Assembly: GCA_045588345.1 (NCBI GenBank)
Contig: JAZNDZ010000107.1
Location: 1-12,735, forward strand
From: HGM04593 sp045588345
Lineage (GTDB): Bacteria > Bacteroidota > Bacteroidia > Bacteroidales > Bacteroidaceae
Length of the DNA: 12,735 nt
Direction: 5' to 3'
Shown: one piece after another, positions 5,776 to 12,735 of the stretch
How positions within the stretch are numbered: the stretch's first letter is position 1
How the letters are laid out: each line of letters opens with the position of its first letter
Notes under the pieces: generated by a model
Seen by the model: only the letters and a program-made list of their open reading frames with translations
Databases searched by the model: none
What the model was told of the DNA's origin: nothing
Position numbers and translations under genes: made by a program

Positions 5776-7226
5776 TAACATTCCTTTTGTGCCTTGCGGC
5801 ACTTGTAACAGCCTATTTCACCTATGGCAAGTATCTTGAGAAGGTGTGCGGCATTGATGAGAATAACCCGGTTCCGTCGCAGACAATGTATGACGGTGTC
5901 GATTACATTCCCATGCCCCGTTGGAAGGTGTTTCTTATACAGTTGCTCAACATTGCCGGCCTGGGCCCTGTCTTCGGTGCTTTGTTAGGTGCGGCATACG
6001 GCCCTGTGGCATTCCTGTGGATTACCCTTGGCGGAATATTTATGGGTGCTATGCATGATTTTGTTGCCGGTGTCATTTCATTGAAGGACGGAGGCAAAAG
6101 CCTGCCCGAAATAATTGGTGAATACCTCGGTAACGGAACAAGGGCTTTCATGCGCATATTTTCTGTGTTCCTTATGGTGCTTGTGGGCGCTGTGTTCATG
6201 TCACAACCGGCTGAACTCATTGCATCCAACGTTGCAATTCCTGTACTTGAAATGCCTGCATTCAGCGGTATGTCCTGGGAACTTGTGGCTGTGCTTGCCA
6301 TGATTCTTATGTATTACATTCTGGCAACACTGTTGCCAATTGACAAACTCATAGGCCGTATATATCCGCTCTTCGGTATTGCATTGCTTGTAATGGCATT
6401 GAGCATACTTTATATACTGCTTGTGCAGAGCGGTACATATACAATACCTGAACTCACCTCGCTTGAGAATCAGATAGCCAACCCCGACAAATTTCCCATT
6501 GTGCCTATGCTCTTTACCACAATTGCCTGCGGTGCAATATCGGGTTTCCATGCAACGCAGTCGCCCATGATGGCACGCTGCATGAAGTCGGAGAAGCAGA
6601 GCCGCAGCATCTTCTACGGTGCAATGATAGCCGAAAGTATTGTTGCGCTCATCTGGGCTGCAATAGGTATGGCCTTCTGGGGTGGAGTAGAGGGACTTAA
6701 CGCTGCCATAGCAGAGCATGGCGGCAGTGCGGCGAAACTCGTGAACGTGATAACAAGTACCACCATGGGGCCGGTAATAACTGCCTTTGTTCTGGTGGGC
6801 ATTATTGGTTGTGCAATAACATCGGGCGATACGGCATTCCGTTGTGCAAGGCTCATTGTGGCTGATATGTTCGGCATCGGTCAAAAGAAACTGTTGAAAA
6901 GGGTGCTTGTTTCCCTGCCGCTGTTCGCTGCTGCGCTCTTCATAATATTTGCCTTGCCGTTCCAGACGATATGGAGTTATTTTGCCTGGTGTAACCAGAC
7001 ATTGGCTGTAATTACATTGTGGTGTATAACTGTATATCTTTTCAAGAAAGGTAAACCTACGGTAATTGCCATGTTGCCGGCACTCATAATGACATACGTG
7101 TGCTCGTCATATATTTTCATCTCTCCAATGATGTTCGGCATGGAGAACCGCATACTGGCATATATCCTTGGTGGAGTGCTGACGGTGGCTGTTGCAGTTG
7201 CGGTGCATTTCAAGGCAAGGAAGTGA
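5772..7226 (+). CDS. cstA: CstA-family transporter (carbon starvation protein)
   Basis: This is an inner-membrane carrier of 484 residues with about 12-13 hydrophobic segments. CstA proteins take up peptides and pyruvate when carbon is scarce. Family hallmarks are an early Gly/Ala-rich region (IAGLGPVFGALLGAAYGP, residues 61-78), GAMHDFVAG with H95-D96-F97, and SGFHATQSP with H260. Later come a conserved SGDTAFRCARL stretch and a final membrane span ending in HFKARK. E. coli CstA has about 700 residues, so this is the short form common in Bacteroidetes and Firmicutes. The ATG at 5772 overlaps the recQ stop as ATGA, implying translational coupling. It is convergent with the oxidoreductase gene, whose stop is 38 bases away. 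I see no clear terminator between them. Substrate is not decidable from the sequence. Confidence 0.92.
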   Translation: MITFLLCLAALVTAYFTYGKYLEKVCGIDENNPVPSQTMYDGVDYIPMPRWKVFLIQLLNIAGLGPVFGALLGAAYGPVAFLWITLGGIFMGAMHDFVAGVISLKDGGKSLPEIIGEYLGNGTRAFMRIFSVFLMVLVGAVFMSQPAELIASNVAIPVLEMPAFSGMSWELVAVLAMILMYYILATLLPIDKLIGRIYPLFGIALLVMALSILYILLVQSGTYTIPELTSLENQIANPDKFPIVPMLFTTIACGAISGFHATQSPMMARCMKSEKQSRSIFYGAMIAESIVALIWAAIGMAFWGGVEGLNAAIAEHGGSAAKLVNVITSTTMGPVITAFVLVGIIGCAITSGDTAFRCARLIVADMFGIGQKKLLKRVLVSLPLFAAALFIIFALPFQTIWSYFAWCNQTLAVITLWCITVYLFKKGKPTVIAMLPALIMTYVCSSYIFISPMMFGMENRILAYILGGVLTVAVAVAVHFKARK

Positions 7227-7263
7227 TGTAAGTGGCATTCAAGGCTACAATGACGGAACGCTG

Positions 7264-8493
7264 TCAAGAGAAAATTTTCTTGCTGTCAGGGTTACTTTGG
7301 CCACGAGTGAAGTCGGGGATTTCAACGGGTGCACCGCCGTTGCTTGCCGATATGTCGGTGAGTTCTACAAGGCAACTCCACAGGGCTGCATCGTAAACAT
7401 TCATGTCAAGCGGCATGCCGTTCCGCAGGCAGTGGATGAGGCGGCTGTCCATGGCGTAGTCTATCCAGCGGCGGCCGCACAACTCCTCGCCACGTTGCTT
7501 GTACATTGCTACAAAGGGGTGTCGGTACTGTTCCATGAGTCTTGCGCACTCTTCGCCCATAGCAATATTGTCGCTGTCGGGGGCGAATGCAAATGAAGGT
7601 ATCGGGTATTTCTGCGCAAAGCCTTCTGTTCCGCTCACAAGGAACGACCGGCTGTAGGGGCGTGGCAATGTTATGCAGTGCTGTACAAGAATTGTATGCC
7701 CTTTCTCTGTCGTTATTATGGAACTGTTCATGTTGCCTTGCAGGCTGTTGTTGCCAATGGCCTTTGAAGAACATGAGACAATGCTTTTCATCCTGTCACC
7801 ACGGTTGATGCCCATTGCCAAGGCTACGGGGCCAAGACCATGCGTGGGGTAGGGGTTGCCGTTGTGGCTGTTCATGAAGTCTACCTGCCAGTTGCTCCAT
7901 TTGCGCTCGCCGTTGTCGTTTGAAGATATACGCTCGCGAAGGTCATGCAGATATGAGCCCTCGGCGTGCATTATCTCTCCAAGCAGGCCCTGTTGTGCCA
8001 TGTTCAGGGTGCAGAGTTCAAACTCATCGTAGCAGCAGTTCTCAAGCATTATGCAGTGGCGCTGTGTCTCTTCGGCTGTGTTGACAAGCCGCCAACAGTC
8101 GGCAACGGTGGTTGCTGCGGGCACTTCGGTTGCTACGTGCTTGCCTTGCTGCATTGCGTATACTGCAATGTCGGCATGGCTGGCCCAGTCGGTACAGATG
8201 TATACAAGGTCGACATCGGGCTGCTGACAAAGTTGTTTCCAGCCCTCTTTGTCGCAATATGCAACCGGTGTTTCGCCGCCGTATTCTGTTATTATGCTCT
8301 TGGCATCGGCGATGTTTTCCTCTACAAGGTCGCACAGGGCTGTTATGCGGCAACCGTCAATGTGCATCATGCGATGCACGGCACGCTTGGCACGTACACC
8401 AAGACCTATAAAGCCTATGCGTACGCACTCAATGGGCTCGCACTGCAATTGCAGCACGTTATTATGTTGCTTGTTGTTGCCGTTGTTGACCAT
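7264..8493 (-). CDS. Gfo/Idh/MocA-family oxidoreductase, GH109-like
   Basis: The protein has 409 residues from the ATG at 8493-8491. The longer frame back to 8523 would need a TTG start, so the ATG is preferred. An N-terminal Rossmann fold shows G27-x-x-G30-x-G32 and the family's GKHVATEVP motif in place of the usual EKP. The segment with Y181 (YLHDLRE) and H218 (NPYPTHGLGPVALAMGINRGDR) matches the GH109 signature. GH109 enzymes are NAD-dependent alpha-N-acetylgalactosaminidases that use a redox elimination-addition mechanism. Many GH109 proteins carry a Tat or lipoprotein signal. Here none is seen, so the enzyme is probably cytoplasmic. Family membership is firm; the exact sugar specificity is not. 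It follows the large secreted protein gene on the same strand after 117 bp and has its own candidate promoter. Confidence 0.85.
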   Translation of the reverse strand: MVNNGNNKQHNNVLQLQCEPIECVRIGFIGLGVRAKRAVHRMMHIDGCRITALCDLVEENIADAKSIITEYGGETPVAYCDKEGWKQLCQQPDVDLVYICTDWASHADIAVYAMQQGKHVATEVPAATTVADCWRLVNTAEETQRHCIMLENCCYDEFELCTLNMAQQGLLGEIMHAEGSYLHDLRERISSNDNGERKWSNWQVDFMNSHNGNPYPTHGLGPVALAMGINRGDRMKSIVSCSSKAIGNNSLQGNMNSSIITTEKGHTILVQHCITLPRPYSRSFLVSGTEGFAQKYPIPSFAFAPDSDNIAMGEECARLMEQYRHPFVAMYKQRGEELCGRRWIDYAMDSRLIHCLRNGMPLDMNVYDAALWSCLVELTDISASNGGAPVEIPDFTRGQSNPDSKKIFS

Positions 8494-8512
8494 TCTTCTT
8501 GTTCTTTGATTA

Positions 8513-8543
8513 CAAAATAACAAAAAATGTATCTGCTTTCAAA
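8513..8543 (-). promoter_or_regulatory. Candidate promoter of the GH109-like gene
   Basis: On the minus strand, TTTG (8543-8540) is followed after 19 bases by TTATTTTG (8520-8513), one mismatch from TAnnTTTG. Transcription would start about 15 bases before the ATG at 8493. Confidence 0.45.
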
Positions 8544-8546
8544 GCA
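8534..8546. promoter_or_regulatory. Perfect 13-bp dyad over the -33 box (possible operator)
   Basis: TGCTTT (8534-8539) and AAAGCA (8541-8546) are perfect inverted repeats around one base. The dyad overlaps the predicted -33 TTTG of the GH109-like gene, a position where a bound repressor would block transcription. A second, AT-only dyad TTAAT/ATTAA (8548-8552 and 8557-8561) lies just upstream. The regulator is unknown. Confidence 0.35.
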
Positions 8547-8610
8547 TTTAATGTGAATTAACGCTGGCAAGGTGATAAACAGGGTGGCATAAAGGTCTTG
8601 TGCCTCCTCC

Positions 8611-11600
8611 TTACAACCCTTTGAGAATCTCTCTTGCTTCTGCATTTCCGGCTGCTGCAGCCTCGCGGTAAAGGTCTTTGGCGAGGCGCTTGTCGCGGCT
8701 TACACCCAAACCGTTGTAGTAACAGTCGGCCATGCGTCTGGTACCTTCGTGGCTGTCAATGTGATGCAGTTCCTTTGCGTATGTGTAGGCCTTCTTGTAG
8801 TTCCCTGCTTTATGTTCATAATCATACATGTAAAGCATGGCCTCTTCAAGTTTCTCTTTGGCGGCAGCCTTTATATACTTTATGCCATCGCGTCCGTCAT
8901 TCATCAGGAACATGCCATATTCAAGCATTGCCGGCGGGTATTGCTGTTCGGCGGCTTTTTTCAGCAGGGCTTCCGCTGTTTCCTTGTCTTGTCCTACAAT
9001 TTTTCCGTTAAGGTAACGGCTGTACATCTCGACAAGTGCGCGTGGCTCGTCAAGCGCAGCAGCACTTGCAAAGTATTCATGTGCCAATGTGTCATTCTTC
9101 TCTGTGCCCATGCCGTTTTCAATCATCACGGCAAGGTCGTATTGCGCGGTTGTGTCGCCGCGCTTGGCGGCATTATTTATGAAACTGAACGCATGCTTAT
9201 GGTTCTGTGCAACTCCTGTGCCGTTGAGATAGCAGAGCCCGATGTAGTAAAGCGAAGGCGGGTAGTTGTACTGTGCCAGTTCGATGAACATTGTCAAGGC
9301 ATCTTTATATCGCTTTTGGTTATAGTATATCAGAGCCTTGTTGTGATGATATCTGCATGCTTCAAGTGTGGCCGAGTCCAAAGGTGTCTCTTCGGCTTGC
9401 GGTGTGCTCTTTTTCTCTACTTGCTTTTGTGGCTTTTCCCTGTCGCTGAACCGTGTACGTGTCATGGCATCATTGCTGAACAGGATATCGTTGTCGCGGC
9501 CTGTAACATCAACTGTTATGTTGCTGCATACGCTGCTGTTGTAGAACTCTACAATAGCCTCGCCGCCCACAATCTTTACTTCTGGAACCCAGCATAGTGT
9601 ACGTCGGTAGTCCTTCTCCTGAGGTGTCATGCTGCTGTAGTCGGGCGAGTAGAACTGTTTGCTCTCGCTGTACCCCTGTACAGATGTGTACCGCATTGTG
9701 CTGCCGGGTGCTGCAAATTCGGGAACGACTCCTTGGGCACGCTCTTCTTCGGTATAAGGGATAAGGCATGCAACGTAGTTGGGGTTTATGGGATAGTTGA
9801 TGCCGCCGCCCTGCACGTTGTTCAGACGCTCCCAGAAGGTAGATGCATCAGGGCAACCGTCTACACTGTTGCTGCCGTAAAGGTAAGTTTGCGACAGGAA
9901 TCCGCGGTAGAACTTCTGTATGGGAATTTTGTTGTCGAGCATTCTTGTTAGCGGTGCCCAATATGTGCCTCTGTTCTCGAATTGCGAACGGGTATTCTCG
10001 TCGCTGCGGATAACAAATTCCTTGAAGTTGGTCATTTTGTCGGCATTGGCAAGTCCTCGCAGATACTCCATGTCGGGTTCGGGTGTCTTGTTGTAGTCAT
10101 ACTCTCCAAGTACAACCATAAGTTGCACCCAATAGGCCCAGTTGTAGTTGTGGCGGCGCATTGCGCTGAGGACTACATCGTTGGCGGTGAGAATGTGGTC
10201 ATAATCGTGGTCTACGGGGATAGTTACGCTCTCGTTACTATAGCGGATGTTGCCGATGTAACGGGATTCTTCCTCGCTGGCTGTCGGCAATGATATTACT
10301 TCGGTGTTCTCAATGACTTCTTTGGTTGTGTCTTCTTCTTGAGAACGGCTGTTGAAATCATCCTGTGCATTGGATTCAAAGACATTTTCAATCTTGATTT
10401 TATTGTATATCTCATCTTCGAACGGGTTTATAATGCTCAGGTATGTTACATCCTGTGCATACTCCCATTCGTCAAGGTAGTTGAAACGCATCTCGCTGTG
10501 CGGTGGGCGTGCATTGAATTCATGCTTTTTCTTGGCGACAACTTCAAGCGACGAGAGCATGTACTCGAACGGGTTCAGCTTTACAAGGCTGTCGCTTTGG
10601 CTCTTGCTCATTGGTATGCCCAAGTGGTTCTCCCAATAGCCGTATAGGCGGAACCCGGGCGAGTAGTAGCGGTCAAGTGCAAACTGATAGGCAATGTTGC
10701 CGCTCTGGCGCATTGCTGTCTGTGGTTTCAATGATGCAACGCGGGTGCCGTAGAAGTCATCTGTTTGAATGACGAAAGAGCCGGTACTGTCAGTGCGGAA
10801 TGCGCTTGTGAGTACATCTTTGCCGTTGGGGGCTATGTCCATTCTTGTCAGCACATTCTTTTGGGGCGTTATTCTGACCTCGCCCAAATTGCCGATGTCG
10901 TTATTGATGCTCTTGAGGAAGAATCGCCCTTTTATTGTTATTCCGCGCTCAACGGGCTGAAAGTCACCGATGAACGTGCGTGTGAGTTTGCTCCAGTCAT
11001 ACGATGTCCATCCGTGCGTTAGCATTATAAGGTCAAGCTGCTCTTTGCGTTTCGGGTTGTCATGGTCAAAATACTGTGCGGCATCGGGAATGTAGCCTTT
11101 CAGTTCGGAACCGAGCAGCAGATAAGTGTAGAGGTTATGGCTGTACGATGTCTTCTGGTTGCCTGTGGCATCGCTGACGGTGAGCGACAAGTCGCTTTCA
11201 TCTGTAATGGGTCTGCCATCGTCGCGGCTGACTTTTATTGTCACTTTCTCATGCGGTGCAAGCGTTACATTGTGCGGGCTGTAACCGTTTGCCGTGACAT
11301 TGAGTTTTACTGTCCGGTTGTCGGTCGGTCGCAGTGTGTCGTGCATGACGAAGAATTGGCGTTCGGCAAGCGGTGTCACACTATCGGCGAAAATTACAGC
11401 GCGGTTCACGCCTTCGCGCAGGCTGTCCTTGGCAAATGTGAAACTATTGAAGCCGCCCGCTGCAGCAAATTTCTGGTAGTAGCCCATGGTACCACGGTGC
11501 AGTACAACGAATCCCAATTCTTGGGTTTCGGGGAAACGGCTCTCTATTTGCACAATAATACTGTCGGTTTCCTCTTTGACGCACATTACAATACCTTCTT

Positions 11601-12405
11601 CCTCAACTTCGGGCAATTTGAATCTGTGTTTTTTCTTTTTGCCTTTCTTGTTGGTCATTGTAACCACGGCATGGTACTTGGCATCCTTCTTTGGCGTAAA
11701 GGTGAATAAACCTTTTCCCATGTGCGCGGGTTCTGTATCAAGCAATGGAGAATCATCCTCGTATACTGTTATCTTCTCTTCGCCGAACAGTCCCTCTTCG
11801 CCGCGCAGTTCATACGCTACACGGCTCTCCATGCCTGCAACAAGGTTGCCTCCCTCGGGGAAGAATGTGAGTGTGGCTTCGGGGTGTGTGGCGCTTATCC
11901 ACTTGCCGTTGCTTTTGAAGCCTCTGTGGCGGTCGAGCATGTTCTTGAAGTCCCAATTGTCGGCGTTCACCTTGTCGAATACTGCAAATACGCGGCTGAA
12001 TATGGCGCTATTCTCCCAGTTGAGCATGTAGCGCGTGTAGGCACGGACCTCATAGTAGCCCGACAGCAATAACTCGTTCAACTTGAATTCGCCAAAGCAG
12101 CATCCGTCATCGCCAATCTTGTATTTCTTGGTCTCAACGACATAGCCTTCGGGAGCCACCAATTCTACATAAAGGACTTTGCTCAGTTTGCTTGGGCGGT
12201 TGTCGGCTCCGAATGAGACGTACGCCTTGAACCACATTGTCTCTCCAAGATAGTAGGCGGTGTTGTCAAAATGAAGGAATACACGTTCCTGTTGCATCAC
12301 CTGACCGACCTGCATTGCACGGAATGCAATGCTGTCGAGCCTCTCCTGCGCCGTGGCAAAATAGGTACATGCAAAAAGAAGTAAAGAGAATATGCTTTTT
12401 TTCAT
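8611..12405 (-). CDS. Large exported protein: MG2-like beta-sandwich region plus C-terminal Sel1 repeats
   Basis: This 1264-residue protein starts at the ATG at 12405-12403. A longer TTG-started frame to 12486 would put 27 residues before the signal peptide, so it is rejected. Residues 1-20 form a signal peptide (MKKSIFSLLLF, then FATAQ), probably cut by signal peptidase I; the C13 lipobox is poor. Residues about 40-135 look like the MG2-type macroglobulin domain of Bacteroidetes surface proteins (ERVFLHFDNTAYYLGETMWF). The middle has further beta-rich segments and an acidic, probably flexible stretch around residue 689. The block from R934 (RRTLCWVPEVKIVGGEAIVEF) is the C-terminal beta-sandwich typical of that family. 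After a polar linker, residues about 1017-1264 are roughly six Sel1/TPR repeats (YYIGLCYLNGTGVA; RMADCYYNGLGVSRD). The MG2 family usually lacks such repeats. The cell location is expected to be periplasm or outer membrane. Function is unknown; an envelope scaffolding or nutrient-uptake role is only a guess. Confidence 0.85.
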   Translation of the reverse strand: MKKSIFSLLLFACTYFATAQERLDSIAFRAMQVGQVMQQERVFLHFDNTAYYLGETMWFKAYVSFGADNRPSKLSKVLYVELVAPEGYVVETKKYKIGDDGCCFGEFKLNELLLSGYYEVRAYTRYMLNWENSAIFSRVFAVFDKVNADNWDFKNMLDRHRGFKSNGKWISATHPEATLTFFPEGGNLVAGMESRVAYELRGEEGLFGEEKITVYEDDSPLLDTEPAHMGKGLFTFTPKKDAKYHAVVTMTNKKGKKKKHRFKLPEVEEEGIVMCVKEETDSIIVQIESRFPETQELGFVVLHRGTMGYYQKFAAAGGFNSFTFAKDSLREGVNRAVIFADSVTPLAERQFFVMHDTLRPTDNRTVKLNVTANGYSPHNVTLAPHEKVTIKVSRDDGRPITDESDLSLTVSDATGNQKTSYSHNLYTYLLLGSELKGYIPDAAQYFDHDNPKRKEQLDLIMLTHGWTSYDWSKLTRTFIGDFQPVERGITIKGRFFLKSINNDIGNLGEVRITPQKNVLTRMDIAPNGKDVLTSAFRTDSTGSFVIQTDDFYGTRVASLKPQTAMRQSGNIAYQFALDRYYSPGFRLYGYWENHLGIPMSKSQSDSLVKLNPFEYMLSSLEVVAKKKHEFNARPPHSEMRFNYLDEWEYAQDVTYLSIINPFEDEIYNKIKIENVFESNAQDDFNSRSQEEDTTKEVIENTEVISLPTASEEESRYIGNIRYSNESVTIPVDHDYDHILTANDVVLSAMRRHNYNWAYWVQLMVVLGEYDYNKTPEPDMEYLRGLANADKMTNFKEFVIRSDENTRSQFENRGTYWAPLTRMLDNKIPIQKFYRGFLSQTYLYGSNSVDGCPDASTFWERLNNVQGGGINYPINPNYVACLIPYTEEERAQGVVPEFAAPGSTMRYTSVQGYSESKQFYSPDYSSMTPQEKDYRRTLCWVPEVKIVGGEAIVEFYNSSVCSNITVDVTGRDNDILFSNDAMTRTRFSDREKPQKQVEKKSTPQAEETPLDSATLEACRYHHNKALIYYNQKRYKDALTMFIELAQYNYPPSLYYIGLCYLNGTGVAQNHKHAFSFINNAAKRGDTTAQYDLAVMIENGMGTEKNDTLAHEYFASAAALDEPRALVEMYSRYLNGKIVGQDKETAEALLKKAAEQQYPPAMLEYGMFLMNDGRDGIKYIKAAAKEKLEEAMLYMYDYEHKAGNYKKAYTYAKELHHIDSHEGTRRMADCYYNGLGVSRDKRLAKDLYREAAAAGNAEAREILKGL

Positions 12406-12466
12406 GTATATGTTGTTTTGTATATATGGCTTGAAAATTATCTTATAAAACTTTTGCAAGATAAAG

Positions 12467-12478
12467 GTTAATTTTAAC
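12467..12478. other. Palindromic GTTAA-TT-TTAAC site in the leader of the large gene
   Basis: GTTAATTTTAAC has perfect 5-bp arms around two T. On the minus strand it lies just past the best -7 candidate, near the predicted transcription start. It could be an operator or chance in AT-rich DNA. Confidence 0.25.
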
Positions 12479-12482
12479 ACAC

Positions 12483-12490
12483 GCAAAATT
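12483..12490 (-). promoter_or_regulatory. Weak -7 candidate for the large exported-protein gene
   Basis: On the minus strand TAATTTTG is a full match to TAnnTTTG, about 80 bases before the ATG. No TTG is found at the expected -33 distance. A second possibility further downstream (TATCTTGC near 12455) has TTTG 20 bases before it but is a poorer -7. Neither is convincing. Confidence 0.3.
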
Positions 12491-12502
12491 ATATGGTTAA
12501 GA

Positions 12503-12520
12503 GTTGTGAATGTTGTGAAT
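12503..12520. repeat. Two-copy 9-bp direct repeat (GTTGTGAAT)
   Basis: GTTGTGAAT occurs twice back to back at 12503-12511 and 12512-12520, just upstream of the -7 candidate of the large gene. Paired direct repeats at the -33 region can be activator sites; no evidence beyond position. Confidence 0.35.
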
Positions 12521-12606
12521 GTGCTGTTTCATGGCATGTATATTGCATTGCAGCGATATGCTTTATGACTTGTTGCAATGTCTGTCTAAAAATAATGAGG
12601 CTGACT

Positions 12607-12707
12607 AAAAAGGCTCTTTTGTTGTTACGCTTGCCCGAAAAATACTCATTTACGCTTAGTAAACTGCGTTTTTTCGTGCTTCGCAAGCCTAAAAATAGCT
12701 CTTTTTA
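12607..12707. repeat. Imperfect inverted repeat, possible dispersed intergenic element
   Basis: The arm at about 12607-12645 and the complement of the arm at about 12669-12706 share AAAAAG, CTTGC and CGAAAAA blocks in the same order, with indels between. A small perfect hairpin GCTT/AAGC (12679-12682 and 12686-12689) lies in the right arm. No start, promoter or recognisable protein is found in 12521-12735. In minus-strand frames the last bases read as short open tails ending in stops, so the 3' end of an upstream gene or an element that continues past the window edge is possible. Confidence 0.3.
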
Positions 12708-12735
12708 TCCAACCTCCCTACAAACGTGGGTGACC

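Noticed and set aside
8494..8523. TTG start adding ten residues to the GH109-like protein
   Set aside because: The ATG at 8493 fits the predicted promoter better, and the added residues lie over the -7 box.
8749..9597. Plus-strand open frame of 282 codons opposite the large exported-protein gene
   Set aside because: Cys- and Val-rich shadow opposite the Sel1 repeats and the C-terminal beta-sandwich block, with no plausible start region.
11062..11709. Plus-strand open frame of 215 codons opposite the large gene
   Set aside because: Shadow of the beta-sandwich coding region; no domain or signal seen.
12406..12486. TTG start adding 27 residues before the signal peptide of the large gene
   Set aside because: A typical signal peptide starts exactly at the ATG at 12405, and upstream residues would bury it.
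12489..12686. 65-codon minus-strand open frame at the right edge
   Set aside because: Basic, low-information peptide across the imperfect inverted repeat, with no promoter or family resemblance.

Overview
The window looks like chromosomal DNA from a Bacteroidales bacterium (Bacteroides, Prevotella, Muribaculaceae or a relative). Three things suggest this: AT-rich leaders without a Shine-Dalgarno sequence, candidate promoters of the Bacteroidetes type (-33 TTG or TTTG, about 19 bp, -7 TAnnTTTG), and protein families typical of the group. These families are the large secreted MG2-like beta-sandwich protein, the GH109-like oxidoreductase, the recJ-recQ pair, the short CstA and the PLD-like/SNF2-type helicase N-terminus. 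The exact genus cannot be told by eye.

Region 1 (1-1740) is visibly more AT-rich than the rest and looks accessory. It holds the first 47 codons of a helicase-like gene that runs off the left edge, then a toxin-antitoxin operon read leftward. That operon is an MqsR-family toxin followed by an antitoxin joining an MqsA-like N-terminus and HTH to a C-terminal Panacea (SocA/DUF4065) domain. A strong hairpin terminator separates the operon from the helicase gene, which has its own promoter. This layout fits the edge of a defence or mobile island.

Region 2 (1695-2154) has no intact gene. It holds a short minus-strand stretch that reads like a protein C-terminus but has no start, a seven-copy 7-bp tandem repeat (TCTCTAT/TCTCTGT), and the probable promoter and long structured leader of recJ.

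Region 3 (2155-7226) is a tightly packed plus-strand operon. The recJ stop codon abuts the recQ start, and recQ overlaps a cstA-like transporter by ATGA. RecJ and RecQ are expected to act together in the RecF pathway: RecQ unwinds and RecJ degrades the 5' strand. CstA is an inner-membrane carrier for peptides or pyruvate, and its link to DNA repair is not obvious.

Region 4 (7264-12405, minus strand) has two genes. The first in reading order encodes a large exported protein of about 1264 residues, with an MG2-like beta-sandwich N-terminal part and a C-terminal run of Sel1/TPR repeats. After a 117-bp gap comes a Gfo/Idh/MocA oxidoreductase of GH109 type, apparently cytoplasmic, with a perfect dyad over its predicted -33 box. 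The right end (12406-12735) is non-coding as far as can be seen. It carries the leader of the large gene and an imperfect inverted repeat that may be a dispersed element.

No wholly new system is evident. The most unusual items are the MqsA-Panacea antitoxin with three of four zinc-ligand positions substituted, the MG2-Sel1 fusion, the displaced zinc module in RecQ, and the protein-like relic beside the 7-bp repeat array.
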